Below are positions 26,509-35,237 of a DNA stretch of 53,009 nt, piece by piece (positions within the stretch are counted from its first letter, which is position 1; each line of letters begins with the position of its first letter). Location of the stretch: positions 1 through 53,009 of the forward strand of contig JAGWYT010000008.1 in assembly GCA_018969185.1 (NCBI GenBank). The letters are read 5' to 3'. The notes below the pieces were generated by a model. The model did no database searches. It was not told the origin of the DNA and saw only the letters and a program-made list of their open reading frames with translations. Origin of the DNA: Rickettsiales bacterium. Lineage in GTDB: Bacteria; Pseudomonadota; Alphaproteobacteria; Rickettsiales; UBA1997. A program made the position numbers and the translations under genes.

Positions 26509-27492
26509 ATGAATTTATTTAAAAAATATTTTTTATTTCTAATTCTTCTCTCCTCTCTTCTCATCACTTCATGTGCTGAAAAAAACCTAACTTTACTTTC
26601 AAGAAAAGAAAATCTTTTGAAATCTCGTGCTGATTACAATGGTTATCTCTCTTTAGAATATTTACAATTCGCCCGCAATTTAGAACAAAATAAATCTCAC
26701 AAAGATTCTGAGTATTTTGCTGATAAAGGTTTAAAAATTTCTTTAAACCAAGAATATATTCCTGAGAATCCTCTTAATTGGGATGCTGATAGAGTGCAGC
26801 TTGAAGAAATAATTGCGATGCAAAAAAGATTAGAGTTAGTTTTAACTCCCACAATGCAAACTAATTTGCCAATTCAAATGGCGCATTTGTCTTATCTTTA
26901 TGATTGCTGGTCTGCAAAGGAATCAAAAGCTATTTTTCGAGGCAGAGAATTAGCAAAATGTCGCGAAAGATTTTATCAGCTTTTGGGTGAAGTTGAATAT
27001 TATCTTGATGATCTAAAAAAAGATAAGCAACCAAAGACCGTAATTATTGAACCAAACTTTAAAAAATTTGAAATTGCTTTTGATTTAGATAGCGCAAAAT
27101 TTAATGACAAAGCGAATAAGAATTTTATTAATATATTAAAATATTTGGTTGATTTAAAAGGTAATTATCGTTTGCTTGTGGTTGGAGGAGCTGACCGCAC
27201 AGGTTCTGAGCTATATAATCAAACTTTAGCTTTTAAGAGATCTGATTTAGTAAAAAAATATCTCGTCAAAAATGGCGTTCCAGAAACTTCAATTGAATTT
27301 AGATCTTTTGGTGAAGATTTTCCTGATATTTTAACTAAGGATGGAACACAAGATGCACATAATAGATTGGTTGCGATTTATGTTTTAACTGGAGCAGACT
27401 CATTTGATTCTTATCCATTGCCTTTGATTGAAAATTTTATTTATAAAGACGGAATTGAGAAAAGCCGCGCTGAAAGAGGATTAACTAATTAG
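26509..27492 (+). CDS. OmpA-family peptidoglycan-binding lipoprotein
   Basis: 327 residues. The signal peptide ends in a lipobox (LITSC, Cys about 22), so it is a lipoprotein, probably in the outer membrane. Residues about 30-180 are helical with no recognised domain. The C-terminal OmpA-like domain (about 190-295) starts FEIAFDLDSAKFND, has LVVGGADRTGSELYNQTLAFKRSDLVKKYL, where the 'TD...N-LS-RA' signature is relaxed, and ends HNRLVAIYVL (family NRRVEI). It would tether the outer membrane to peptidoglycan diaminopimelate. It is not the usual Pal length (about 170); no tol genes are nearby. It lies alone between palindromic repeats. Confidence 0.8.
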   Translation: MNLFKKYFLFLILLSSLLITSCAEKNLTLLSRKENLLKSRADYNGYLSLEYLQFARNLEQNKSHKDSEYFADKGLKISLNQEYIPENPLNWDADRVQLEEIIAMQKRLELVLTPTMQTNLPIQMAHLSYLYDCWSAKESKAIFRGRELAKCRERFYQLLGEVEYYLDDLKKDKQPKTVIIEPNFKKFEIAFDLDSAKFNDKANKNFINILKYLVDLKGNYRLLVVGGADRTGSELYNQTLAFKRSDLVKKYLVKNGVPETSIEFRSFGEDFPDILTKDGTQDAHNRLVAIYVLTGADSFDSYPLPLIENFIYKDGIEKSRAERGLTN

Positions 27493-27502
27493 ATTTTTAC
27501 AT

Positions 27503-27650
27503 CGTCATCCTTGAAATGCGAAGCGTTTTAAGGATCAACTATGTTTTATTGCCAGAGATATTTCGCTAAGAATTTCTAAAAGAAATTCTATAGCGGGAGT
27601 ATGACACGATCTGTCATCCTGAGCGCAGCGAAGGATCTCATGCGTTTTAA
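27503..27650. repeat. Family B composite, copy B4
   Basis: atcgtcatccttgaaatgcgaagcgttttaaggat, then gccagagatatttcgctaagaatttctaaaagaaattctatagcgg, then ctgtcatcctgagcgcagcgaaggatctcatgcg. At least three B-type arms in alternating orientation, filling the gap between the OmpA-like gene and proB. Confidence 0.65.
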
Positions 27651-27664
27651 GGAATATTAAAAAT

Positions 27665-28780
27665 ATGCAATTTGATCTTGGAAAAAGAAAAAAAATAGTA
27701 ATTAAAATTGGCTCTTCGCTCTTAATTGAAGATGGTTTGGTGCGCGAGAAATGGTTAAAGAATTTAGCTTTAGATGTTGCTAATCTTATTCATAAAAATC
27801 TTGAAGTTGTGATTGTTTCTTCTGGCGCAATTGCGCTTGGCAAAAATTTCCTAAAATCAAAAAATAAAAAATTATCTTTAGAAGAAAAACAAGCTGCAGC
27901 AGCAATTGGGCAAATTCAATTGATGAGTTTTTATCGTGATTTTTTTAAGAAAAATAATTTAGAAGTGGCACAAATTCTTCTTACGGCATCTGATTGCAAT
28001 AATCGCGAGCGTTATATTAATTCACAAAATACAATAGATACTTTGTTGAAAAATCACATAGTTCCAATCATTAATGAAAATGATACTGTGGCGGTTGATG
28101 AAATAAAAATTGGCGATAATGATCGTTTGGCAGCGCGCGTGGCACAAATGATTTCGGCAGATTTACTTATTTTATTTTCTGATATTGATGGTCTTTATGA
28201 TGCAAATCCTAAAACTAATAAAAATGCTAAATTAATTTCTGAAGTAACAAAAATTACTAAAGATATTGAAGAAATGGCTGGTGGAGCTGTTTCAGATGTT
28301 GGAACTGGCGGTATGGTTACAAAAATTAAAGCAGCAAAAATGCTTAGTAATTCTTCATGTGATACAATTATTACTAATGGTTTAGTTGAAAATCCTTTGC
28401 AAAAATTGCTTGATGCTAAGCAAAATTACACAATTTTTTATAGTGAAAATAAAGATTCAAAATCACGTAAAAAATGGCTTTCTGGACTGCTTAACGCTAA
28501 GGGCGAAGTGATTGTTAATATTTGTGCTAAAGAAGCTTTAACTTCAAAGAAAATAAGTTTATTACCAATTGGAGTTGTCAAAATTATTGGTAATTTTGAA
28601 AAAGGTGAGGCGGTATTTATTAAAGATGAAGATGGAAATCATATTGCCATTGGCATTAGTAATTACAGCTCTTCTGAAGCTAAAAAAGTTATGGGCAAAA
28701 ATTCTAATGAAGTAAAAGAAATTTTAGGAAAGACCCACAAAGCAGAATTGGTGCATATTGACAATATGGTGGTTGTTTAA
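27665..28780 (+). CDS. proB: Glutamate 5-kinase
   Basis: A 371-residue kinase for the first step of proline synthesis. The amino-acid kinase domain has VIKIGSSLL at the start, VSSGAIALGK, INENDTVAVDEIKIGDNDRLAARVAQMISADLLILFSDIDGLYD, and GTGGMVTKIKAAKM. A PUA domain follows from about residue 275 (KGEVIVNICAKEAL...GVVKIIGNFEKGEAVFIKD), giving the usual full length. proA is not adjacent. The gene is convergent with the methyltransferase gene, their stops one base apart. Confidence 0.95.
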   Translation: MQFDLGKRKKIVIKIGSSLLIEDGLVREKWLKNLALDVANLIHKNLEVVIVSSGAIALGKNFLKSKNKKLSLEEKQAAAAIGQIQLMSFYRDFFKKNNLEVAQILLTASDCNNRERYINSQNTIDTLLKNHIVPIINENDTVAVDEIKIGDNDRLAARVAQMISADLLILFSDIDGLYDANPKTNKNAKLISEVTKITKDIEEMAGGAVSDVGTGGMVTKIKAAKMLSNSSCDTIITNGLVENPLQKLLDAKQNYTIFYSENKDSKSRKKWLSGLLNAKGEVIVNICAKEALTSKKISLLPIGVVKIIGNFEKGEAVFIKDEDGNHIAIGISNYSSSEAKKVMGKNSNEVKEILGKTHKAELVHIDNMVVV

Positions 28781-28781
28781 T

Positions 28782-29465
28782 CTATCTCCAAAAAACAGTA
28801 GTATTTTTAATTTTCAATTGTCCTGGTGCAATTCCCACAAAATCTTGTTTCTTAAAATTATTTTTTTCAAAGAACTCAAAAATCTTTTTATAGCCCTTTC
28901 TTTGTGAATCATCTAAAATCAAAATTCCATCGTCTTTCAAAGCGGCGATAGAATTTTTGGCACATTCAAATCTTTTTAGAGAATCGATAAAAATAAAATC
29001 AAATTTTTCTTTGTAATTAGCAGCGAAGTTTTCGTAATTTGAATTGGTTAGCGCGTCTTGCATTAAAGTTATTTCAATATTACTGGTGTCATCCTGAGCC
29101 ATTATATTTTCTTTTAGAAAATCTTGGCAAAGGATCTCGTGCGTTGATGGAGATCCTTCGCTACGCTCAGGATGACAGTGAAGAACATATTCAGGATGAC
29201 AGGTTTGCATCACCTTAAGCCACATGGCATTACTCTCAATTGCCACAACCTTCTTTACTTTTTTAGCAAAAAATAAAGTTGAAGCTCCAAAGCCATATTC
29301 AAAAATTACGTGATTTTTATTTAATTTATCAGAGATGAATTCAATGAAAGGGTAGGTCATCCAAGGAAGTGGATCGCCATTTTCATCTTGTGAAAAGCTG
29401 CTGCAAAAAGATCTTATCCAACCAGATTTATATTTTTCTAATTGTGATTTAGTAAGAGGTAACAC
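28782..29465 (-). CDS. SAM-dependent methyltransferase carrying an in-frame repeat insertion
   Basis: 227 residues. It is a class I Rossmann methyltransferase: motif I VIFEYGFGAST at about 53-63, the acidic end of strand 2 VVAIESNAMWL at 73-83, motif IV-like FDFIFIDSLKRFECAKNSI, then DDGILILDDSQRKGY. Residues about 88-128 (containing CHPERSEGSP) come from a family B palindromic repeat lying between strand 2 and the next core segment (NIEITLMQDAL). The frame stays open through the repeat, so the protein seems to tolerate it. Substrate unknown. It is the last gene of rpoH-ribE-ribBX-methyltransferase, starting three bases after ribBX. Confidence 0.82.
   Translation of the reverse strand: MLPLTKSQLEKYKSGWIRSFCSSFSQDENGDPLPWMTYPFIEFISDKLNKNHVIFEYGFGASTLFFAKKVKKVVAIESNAMWLKVMQTCHPEYVLHCHPERSEGSPSTHEILCQDFLKENIMAQDDTSNIEITLMQDALTNSNYENFAANYKEKFDFIFIDSLKRFECAKNSIAALKDDGILILDDSQRKGYKKIFEFFEKNNFKKQDFVGIAPGQLKIKNTTVFWR
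29087..29201. repeat. Family B palindrome inside a coding sequence, copy B5
   Basis: tgtcatcctgagccattatattttctttt...gaaaatcttggcaaaggatctcgtgcg, then gagatccttcgctacgctcaggatgaca, then an extra half attcaggatgacag. All lies within the methyltransferase reading frame and has no stop in the translated direction. Confidence 0.85.
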
Positions 29466-29468
29466 TTT

Positions 29469-30569
29469 TTATATTTTTCTATGTCCAGAAATCTTGATTC
29501 CATAGCCTTCAAGACCAATTACTGACTTTTTAGAATTAGTCAAAAGTATCATATTTTTAATTCCAAGATCAGATAAAATTTGTGCTCCTGTGCCATAGCT
29601 TCTAAGCTCATTTTCCTTGTGCTTTGGCTTATTGGCATTAGTTTGCAAAAGATGAGTTATCGGCTCAGTTGGTTGTCTAATAATAACAATAACACCATTA
29701 CCATTTTCAGTAATTTTTTTCATTGCATTAACTAATAATCCAGTTCTTGGATTTTGCGCATCCTCTAGACAATCGCTAAAAATATTTAAGTGATGCATTC
29801 TTACCAACACAGGTTTTGTGCTATCTATTTCACCTTTGATCAATGCAATATGCTCAATTTCATCAACTTTGCTTTTGTAAATTATTAGATCAAATTCACC
29901 ATGTTTGCTCACAAATTTTCCAACTTCTTTTACGGCAATTAATTTTTCATTCTTACGTCTATATTCAATCAAATCAGCTATTGTAGCAATTTTCATGTCA
30001 TATTTTTGTGCGAATTTTATTAAATCCGGCATACGCGCCATTGAGCCATTATCATTCATAATTTCGCAAATTACACCAGATGGGTTAAGCCCTGCTAAAG
30101 TTGCAATATCAACTGCTGCTTCTGTGTGACCGGCGCGAACTAACACTCCACCTTTCTCAGCTTTGAGTGGAAATATATGACCAGGACTGACAATTGCTTC
30201 CTTACCTTTATTTGGATCAATGGCGTCTTTAATTGTTTTAGCACGATCAAAAGCAGAAATTCCTGTTGAAATTCCTTCTTTTGCTTCAATTGAAACGGTA
30301 AAAGCAGTTTGATGATGTGATTGGTTATTTATTGCCATTAATGGTAAACTAAGTTCTTCGACTCTTTTTTCAGTAAGAGCAAGACAAATTAAACCACGTC
30401 CATATTTTGCCATGAAATTAATTTTTTGATCATCACACATTGAGGCAGGAATTACAAGGTCTCCTTCATTCTCACGATTTTTATCATCAACCAAAATAAA
30501 CATTTTTCCTTCTTTTGCTTCGGCAATTATTTCCGGAATTGTCGCTAAAAATTTATGATCTATGGTCAT
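29469..30569 (-). CDS. ribB: 3,4-dihydroxy-2-butanone-4-phosphate synthase with degenerate RibA-like domain (RibBX type)
   Basis: 366 residues. The N-terminal RibB domain (1-205) is intact: DDKNRENEGDLVIPA binds the metal and ribulose-5-phosphate, HHQTAFTVSIEA and RAGHTEAAVDIATLAGL complete the site. The C-terminal half has the outline of GTP cyclohydrolase II but has lost its active site. The zinc cysteines of the 'H-S-E-C...R-C-D-C-G' motif are gone (RMHHLNIFSDCLEDA), and 'QEGRGIGL' reads RQPTEPITHLL. Such RibBX proteins are known from proteobacteria and make only the butanone half of riboflavin, so a separate RibA is needed. The start overlaps the ribE stop by 4 bases. Confidence 0.9.
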   Translation of the reverse strand: MTIDHKFLATIPEIIAEAKEGKMFILVDDKNRENEGDLVIPASMCDDQKINFMAKYGRGLICLALTEKRVEELSLPLMAINNQSHHQTAFTVSIEAKEGISTGISAFDRAKTIKDAIDPNKGKEAIVSPGHIFPLKAEKGGVLVRAGHTEAAVDIATLAGLNPSGVICEIMNDNGSMARMPDLIKFAQKYDMKIATIADLIEYRRKNEKLIAVKEVGKFVSKHGEFDLIIYKSKVDEIEHIALIKGEIDSTKPVLVRMHHLNIFSDCLEDAQNPRTGLLVNAMKKITENGNGVIVIIRQPTEPITHLLQTNANKPKHKENELRSYGTGAQILSDLGIKNMILLTNSKKSVIGLEGYGIKISGHRKI

Positions 30570-31168
30570 TTTATTTGTTGTTTTATTATTCGTGTAATGA
30601 GATCAATTTCAAAATTTACTAAATCATTAATCTTAGAAAATTTAAAACTTGTATTATCAATTGTGTGTTTAATCAAATTTACACTGAAAGAGTTTCCATT
30701 AACTTCATTCACAGTTAAAGATACGCCATTCAAAGTTACAGAACCTTTTTTCGCGATAAATTTTATTAAGCTTTTATTAGCAAGAAAAGTAAATTTATGT
30801 GAATCTTTAATTTTTTCTATTTTTTTAATTTTTATGACATTATCAACGTGACCTAGAACCATATGTCCACCAAACTCATCACCAAGTCTCATTGAAAATT
30901 CAATGTTAATTAAATCGTTAATTTTTAACTCTTTGAAATTAGTTTTTGCTAAAGTTTCTTGCGAAACTTGAAAGGAAAGAGCTGTGTTTTTAGCCGAAAT
31001 TTTTTTATCAATTAAAGTAAGACAAACGCCATTACAGGCAATAGAACAGCCAATTTCCAGCTTTCTCTTTATTTTTTCTTTAAGAGAAATTTTAAATAAT
31101 AAATCCTTATTTTTATTATAATTTAACTCTTCAACAGTTGCGATATTGGTAATAATTCCAGTGAACAT
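30566..31168 (-). CDS. ribE: Riboflavin synthase alpha subunit
   Basis: A 200-residue enzyme with two lumazine-binding repeats that joins two 6,7-dimethyl-8-ribityllumazines to make riboflavin. Repeat one begins MFTGIITNIATVEEL and has GCSIACNGVCLTLI. Repeat two has HMVLGHVDNVIKI and GSVTLNGVSLTVNEV. Length and spacing are normal. The start abuts the rpoH stop without a gap and its end overlaps ribB, so it is translated as part of one message. The symbol ribE follows gram-negative usage (ribC in E. coli). Confidence 0.95.
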   Translation of the reverse strand: MFTGIITNIATVEELNYNKNKDLLFKISLKEKIKRKLEIGCSIACNGVCLTLIDKKISAKNTALSFQVSQETLAKTNFKELKINDLINIEFSMRLGDEFGGHMVLGHVDNVIKIKKIEKIKDSHKFTFLANKSLIKFIAKKGSVTLNGVSLTVNEVNGNSFSVNLIKHTIDNTSFKFSKINDLVNFEIDLITRIIKQQIK

Positions 31169-32086
31169 TTAAGAAACCCTCTTTTGCATTTTAGCAACAA
31201 ATTTTTTGATTTTTTCAAGAGCATTCGCCTCAATTTGTCTAACACGTTCACGCGAGATGTTATAAGCTTGGCTTAACTCTTCTAAAGTCATTGGATTCTC
31301 TGACATTAAACGCTTCACAACAATATCTTGCTCTCTTTCATTTAAACTTGCCATTGCTTCTTTTAACATCATTTCTTGCCTTGATTTTTCTTGATTCTCA
31401 ATGGCAATTTCTTCCTGACTTTCCTGATTCGCCGCAATTAAATTTACAACTTCTTCTCCATCATCGTCTTCACCAATAACGGCATTTAGAGAAGAATCAG
31501 ATTGTGAAAGTCTTGAATTCATATCAATTACTTCCTGCTTTGAAACATTTAAATCCTTAGCAATTCTTTCAATATGCTCATTACTCAGAGATCCTTCAGA
31601 AGCACCTTTAATTCTTTTTTTAATTTTATGTAAATTGAAGAAAAGTTTTTTTTGCGCAACTGTTGTGCCAATTTTGACGAGTGACCAAGAGCGTAAAATA
31701 TATTCTTGAATATGGGCTCTAATCCACCACATTGCATAAGTTGAGAAACGAAAGCCTTTTTCAGGATCAAATTTTTTTACGGCTTGAACAAGTCCGACAT
31801 TTCCCTCTGAAACAAGATCAGTAATTGGAAGTCCATATTTTCTGAATTTTCCAGCCATTTTTACAACTAAACGTAAATGGCTTTGTAATAGTTTTTTCGC
31901 AGCTTCAGGATCACCATCTTTTTTATATTTCATGCCATATTCATATTCTTCTTCGGCAGTTAGAATAGGGAATTTTTGAATTTCTTTTAAATAATTGATA
32001 AAGCCAGCATCACTTGATTTTGTAGGATCAGAACGTGGTTTTATAACTTGTATTTCGTTTTTAACTTCGTCTTTTTCTTCTATCAT
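31169..32086 (-). CDS. rpoH: RNA polymerase sigma-32 factor (heat shock)
   Basis: A 305-residue sigma-70-family factor. Region 2 is intact (LQSHLRLVVKMAGKFRKYG, DLVSEGNVGLVQAVKKFDPEKG, FSTYAMWWIRAHIQEYILRSWSLV). The RpoH box, which separates sigma-32 from housekeeping sigma, reads QKKLFFNLHKIK. Region 4 ends with LNEREQDIVVKRLM...LEELSQAYNISRERVRQIEANALEKIKK. It directs heat-shock gene transcription. It heads a minus-strand run with the riboflavin genes, an unusual pairing, and a family B repeat sits in its leader. Confidence 0.95.
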   Translation of the reverse strand: MIEEKDEVKNEIQVIKPRSDPTKSSDAGFINYLKEIQKFPILTAEEEYEYGMKYKKDGDPEAAKKLLQSHLRLVVKMAGKFRKYGLPITDLVSEGNVGLVQAVKKFDPEKGFRFSTYAMWWIRAHIQEYILRSWSLVKIGTTVAQKKLFFNLHKIKKRIKGASEGSLSNEHIERIAKDLNVSKQEVIDMNSRLSQSDSSLNAVIGEDDDGEEVVNLIAANQESQEEIAIENQEKSRQEMMLKEAMASLNEREQDIVVKRLMSENPMTLEELSQAYNISRERVRQIEANALEKIKKFVAKMQKRVS

Positions 32087-32110
32087 TTTGGGATTTTATA
32101 TAAAATATAA

Positions 32111-32228
32111 TGTGTCATCCTGAGCCTTAGAATTTCTTTTAGAAATTCTTGGCGAAGGATCCTAGTGCGTTTCATGAGATCCTTCGCTCACAGTCACTAA
32201 AAGTGACTTTAGAGCTCAGGATGACACA
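32111..32228. repeat. Family B palindrome, copy B6, upstream of rpoH
   Basis: tgtgtcatcctgagcc...agaatttcttttagaaattcttggcgaaggatcc, then catgagatccttcgctcacagtcactaaaagtgact, then gagctcaggatgacaca. Outer arms are fully complementary. Placed 24 bases before the rpoH start, it would form a large hairpin in any transcript reading from the upstream genes into rpoH. Confidence 0.82.
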
Positions 32229-32234
32229 ACAGCT

Positions 32235-32426
32235 CTAAAAATCAATCGCTCTGCAATTTACTTGCCAATCACCAAAGTGGGTTGGATCAAGAGCTTTATC
32301 ATCTTCCTTGTTTTTAGTGGTAATTTCTTCTTTTAAATTCAAGCTAGAATTTGCTTTTTTGTTATCGCAAGCGCAAGAAGTATCAGCGCATTTATTTGCT
32401 TTTCGATCTTGTGTTTCAGGTTCCAT
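32235..32426 (-). CDS. DUF1674 / succinate dehydrogenase assembly factor 4-like protein
   Basis: A 63-residue protein. The last 19 residues (LDPTHFGDWQVNCRAIDF) match the DUF1674 C-terminal signature (PTRYGDWE-KGRC-DF), the hallmark of SDHAF4, which binds flavinated SdhA and helps assemble complex II. The N-terminal part is variable and charged with a CADTSCACDN cluster. The 4-Cys cluster is unusual and may bind metal (inference). It begins two bases after the stop of the His/Gly-rich gene, so they are co-transcribed. sdh genes are not in the window. Confidence 0.75.
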   Translation of the reverse strand: MEPETQDRKANKCADTSCACDNKKANSSLNLKEEITTKNKEDDKALDPTHFGDWQVNCRAIDF

Positions 32427-32428
32427 AA

Positions 32429-32857
32429 TTAATGACCACCTTCTTGACCTTTAGTTGAGAGAGAGTGTTTTAAATCTGGAAGATGAGTTTGTTTTCCAAA
32501 TCCAAGATTTCCAGCGCCAACATCAGCAAGACCGACAACGCCGCCACCAAGGTTATGACCTAATGGCGCTTCATGAACTCCCAAGCTTAATTGTTGATCA
32601 AAAACTCCTTCGGAACCTGGGATTTCAAATTTTCCAGTTGGTAGCATAGAATCTAAACTATTAGCAGATAAGCTTTGACCCAATTTGGAGTTAATAAGAC
32701 GATCCTGCATAATAGGGTGGTGGCTTTCTCCGTCTCCAACTGTTGCTGCTCTTGATCCTGAACCTAAATGTGAGGAATCAGTATGAGCATGGTCAGCCAT
32801 CGAAGCTAACATTGCCGAATTTACCGCTGATGGTGCAGGACCTTTCGCATCTGACAT
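32429..32857 (-). CDS. Hypothetical His/Gly-rich small protein
   Basis: 142 residues with no recognised family. The composition is striking: ten-odd histidines (ADHAHTDSSH, ESHHPIMQD, GVHEAPLGHN, THLPDLKHS, final GGH), many Gly and Ser, few Lys, no signal peptide and no membrane segment. It is probably largely disordered and could bind metal. A strong Shine-Dalgarno (ggaggt, minus strand) precedes the ATG by about five bases, one of the best in the window, so high expression is likely. It lies 18 bases after maeB and 2 before the SDHAF4-like gene. Confidence 0.7.
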   Translation of the reverse strand: MSDAKGPAPSAVNSAMLASMADHAHTDSSHLGSGSRAATVGDGESHHPIMQDRLINSKLGQSLSANSLDSMLPTGKFEIPGSEGVFDQQLSLGVHEAPLGHNLGGGVVGLADVGAGNLGFGKQTHLPDLKHSLSTKGQEGGH

Positions 32858-32875
32858 ACAAAACCTCCATAAATA

Positions 32876-35158
32876 TTACTTAGTATCAGTAGCAGCAATA
32901 ACTGCCATGTTCAAAATATCATTAATTGACGATCTCATTGTAACAATTTGCACAGATTTGTCAAATCCATTTAAAATTGGACCAATAACTGTGCATTCAC
33001 CAATTTCTTCAAGCAATTTAGTGGCAATTGAAGCTGAGTGTAGGCCTGGGCAGATCAAAATATTCGCTGGAGCAGTTAAACGACAAAATGGATATTTTGA
33101 CATTTTACCCATATTTAATGCAACATCAGCAGTCATTTCACCGTCATATTCAAAATTAACTTTCATGCCATCAAGAATTTCAACAGCTTTCTTAACTCTT
33201 TCAGACTCAGTTTTTAAAGCACTACCGAAGTTAGAAAATGATAAAAAGGCAACTCTCGGTTCATGACCAAGCTGTCTTGCTTTGTCTGCAGTTTGAATTG
33301 CAACATTAACTAAATGTTCTGGCGAAGAAAGCTCAGAGCAAGCGGTATCTGAAATGAAAATGGTTTTTCCTTTTGAAATAACCATTGAAATTCCAAGCAA
33401 AATCTTACCTTTTTTATTTTTAATAACTTTCCAAATATCAGTTAAAGTTTTTCTATAACCTCTGGTTAAACCACTAATTAGAGCGTCACCATCGCCGCAA
33501 GCAAGCATTGAAGCAGCAAAAATATTACGATCATTTTTTACCATACGAGCACAATCAGAGCGTAATACGCCTTCTCTTTGTAATTCTTTATAAAGATGAT
33601 CAGTATATTTAGCGTTAGCATCAGAAATTCCGGCATTATAGATTTTGATGCCTTTCGGATCAATATTTGCCTCTTTCATATTTTGCAAAACTACCGCTTC
33701 TTTACCAATCAAAACTGGTGTGCCATAACCATTATCGCGCCACATTGCGGCAACACGAATGATTTCTGGTTGTTCACCTTCAGCAAAAATAACTTTTTTC
33801 GGTGATCTAGCAATTTTTTCAAAAGCCATACTTAAGCTGTTAACTGTAGGGTCGCGTCTTGCTTTAAGCTGTTTTGTATAAGCATCCCAATCTTTAATTG
33901 GTTTTCTGGCAACGCCTGATTCAACTGCAGCTTTAGCAACTGCAACTGGAATACGGCTAATTAAACGTGCATCAAAAGGAGTTGGAATTATATAGCGTGC
34001 GCCAAATTTCATGTCACGACCGCCATATGCTTTAATTACATCATCAGGCACATGTTCACGAGCAAGTTCTGCAATTGCTTTTGCAGCCGCAATTTTCATT
34101 TCTTCATTAATTGTTGAGGCACGCACATCAAGTGCTCCACGGAAAATGTAAGGGAAACCCATTACGTTATTTACTTGGTTTTCATAATCAGAACGACCAG
34201 TTGCAACAATTGCGTCATCACGAGTTGCATGAACTTCTTCTGGAGTAATTTCAGGATCAGGATTCGCCATAGCAAAAATTACTGGATTTTTTGCCATTGA
34301 TTTCACCATTTCTTTAGTAACTGCACCTTTTACAGAAAGACCTAAGAAAACGTCAGCGCCTTTCATTGCTTCAGCTAAAGTTCTTGCTTTAGTGTTTGCA
34401 GCGTGAGCTGATTTCCATTGATTCATTCCTTCAGTTCTGCCTTTGTAAATTGTGCCTTTAGTGTCACAAAGAATGGCATTATCGTGAGGTAAGCCCATTG
34501 CTTTTAAAAGCTCTAAGCAGGCAATACCAGCGGCACCAGCGCCATTCACTACAACTTTAATATCTTTGAATTTTTTGCCTGAAATATGTAAAGCATTGAT
34601 AATACCGGCAGCAGAGATAATTGCGGTTCCATGTTGATCATCATGAAATACCGGAATATCCATGATTTCACGCAATTTGCTTTCAATAATAAAACATTCA
34701 GGAGCCTTTATATCTTCAAGGTTGATACCACCCCAAGTTGGTCCTAAATATTTTACACAATTAATAAATTCAGTTGGATCTTCAGTTGAAACTTCAATAT
34801 CAACGGAATCAATATCAGCGAATCTTTTGAATAAAACTGATTTTCCTTCCATAACTGGTTTACCAGCAAGAGCACCAAGATTTCCAAGACCAAGAACTGC
34901 AGTTCCGTTTGAAATTACAGCAACATAATTACCTTTTGAAGTGTAATCATAAGCTAAATCAGGATTTTTTTCAATTTCTAAACATGGAATTGCAACACCA
35001 GGAGAATAGGCTAAAGCTAAGTCTCTTTGTGTGTTAAGAGGTTTAATTGCATGCATTGCCACTTTTCCAGGTTGTCCTTGTGAGTGGAATAATAAAGCCT
35101 CAACTTCTTTAGTTGTTCTGGTAGTGGAAGTTTTTGTTGTATCTTTTTTAGCAGCCAT
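32876..35158 (-). CDS. maeB: NADP-dependent malic enzyme with phosphotransacetylase-like domain
   Basis: 760 residues, the MaeB two-part form. The malic enzyme part (about 1-430) has AYSPGVAIPCLEIEKNP, VISNGTAVLGLGNLGALAGKPVMEGK, the metal-binding HDDQHGTAI, and the NADP fold VVNGAGAAGIACLELL with FAMANPDPEITPEE. It converts malate to pyruvate, giving NADPH. The C-terminal part (about 440-760) is the phosphate acetyl/butyryltransferase-like domain (VIFAEGEQPEIIRVA, LTAPANILICPGLHSAS), which in MaeB senses acetyl-CoA rather than catalyses. First gene of a run with the two small proteins; divergent from the amidase. Confidence 0.96.
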   Translation of the reverse strand: MAAKKDTTKTSTTRTTKEVEALLFHSQGQPGKVAMHAIKPLNTQRDLALAYSPGVAIPCLEIEKNPDLAYDYTSKGNYVAVISNGTAVLGLGNLGALAGKPVMEGKSVLFKRFADIDSVDIEVSTEDPTEFINCVKYLGPTWGGINLEDIKAPECFIIESKLREIMDIPVFHDDQHGTAIISAAGIINALHISGKKFKDIKVVVNGAGAAGIACLELLKAMGLPHDNAILCDTKGTIYKGRTEGMNQWKSAHAANTKARTLAEAMKGADVFLGLSVKGAVTKEMVKSMAKNPVIFAMANPDPEITPEEVHATRDDAIVATGRSDYENQVNNVMGFPYIFRGALDVRASTINEEMKIAAAKAIAELAREHVPDDVIKAYGGRDMKFGARYIIPTPFDARLISRIPVAVAKAAVESGVARKPIKDWDAYTKQLKARRDPTVNSLSMAFEKIARSPKKVIFAEGEQPEIIRVAAMWRDNGYGTPVLIGKEAVVLQNMKEANIDPKGIKIYNAGISDANAKYTDHLYKELQREGVLRSDCARMVKNDRNIFAASMLACGDGDALISGLTRGYRKTLTDIWKVIKNKKGKILLGISMVISKGKTIFISDTACSELSSPEHLVNVAIQTADKARQLGHEPRVAFLSFSNFGSALKTESERVKKAVEILDGMKVNFEYDGEMTADVALNMGKMSKYPFCRLTAPANILICPGLHSASIATKLLEEIGECTVIGPILNGFDKSVQIVTMRSSINDILNMAVIAATDTK

Positions 35159-35237
35159 AAATTAAATATTTATTATAGGAAAAATTAAAAGAGGGTAACC
35201 AAATTAGTTTTTATAATTTTAATGTCAAAACCTGTTT

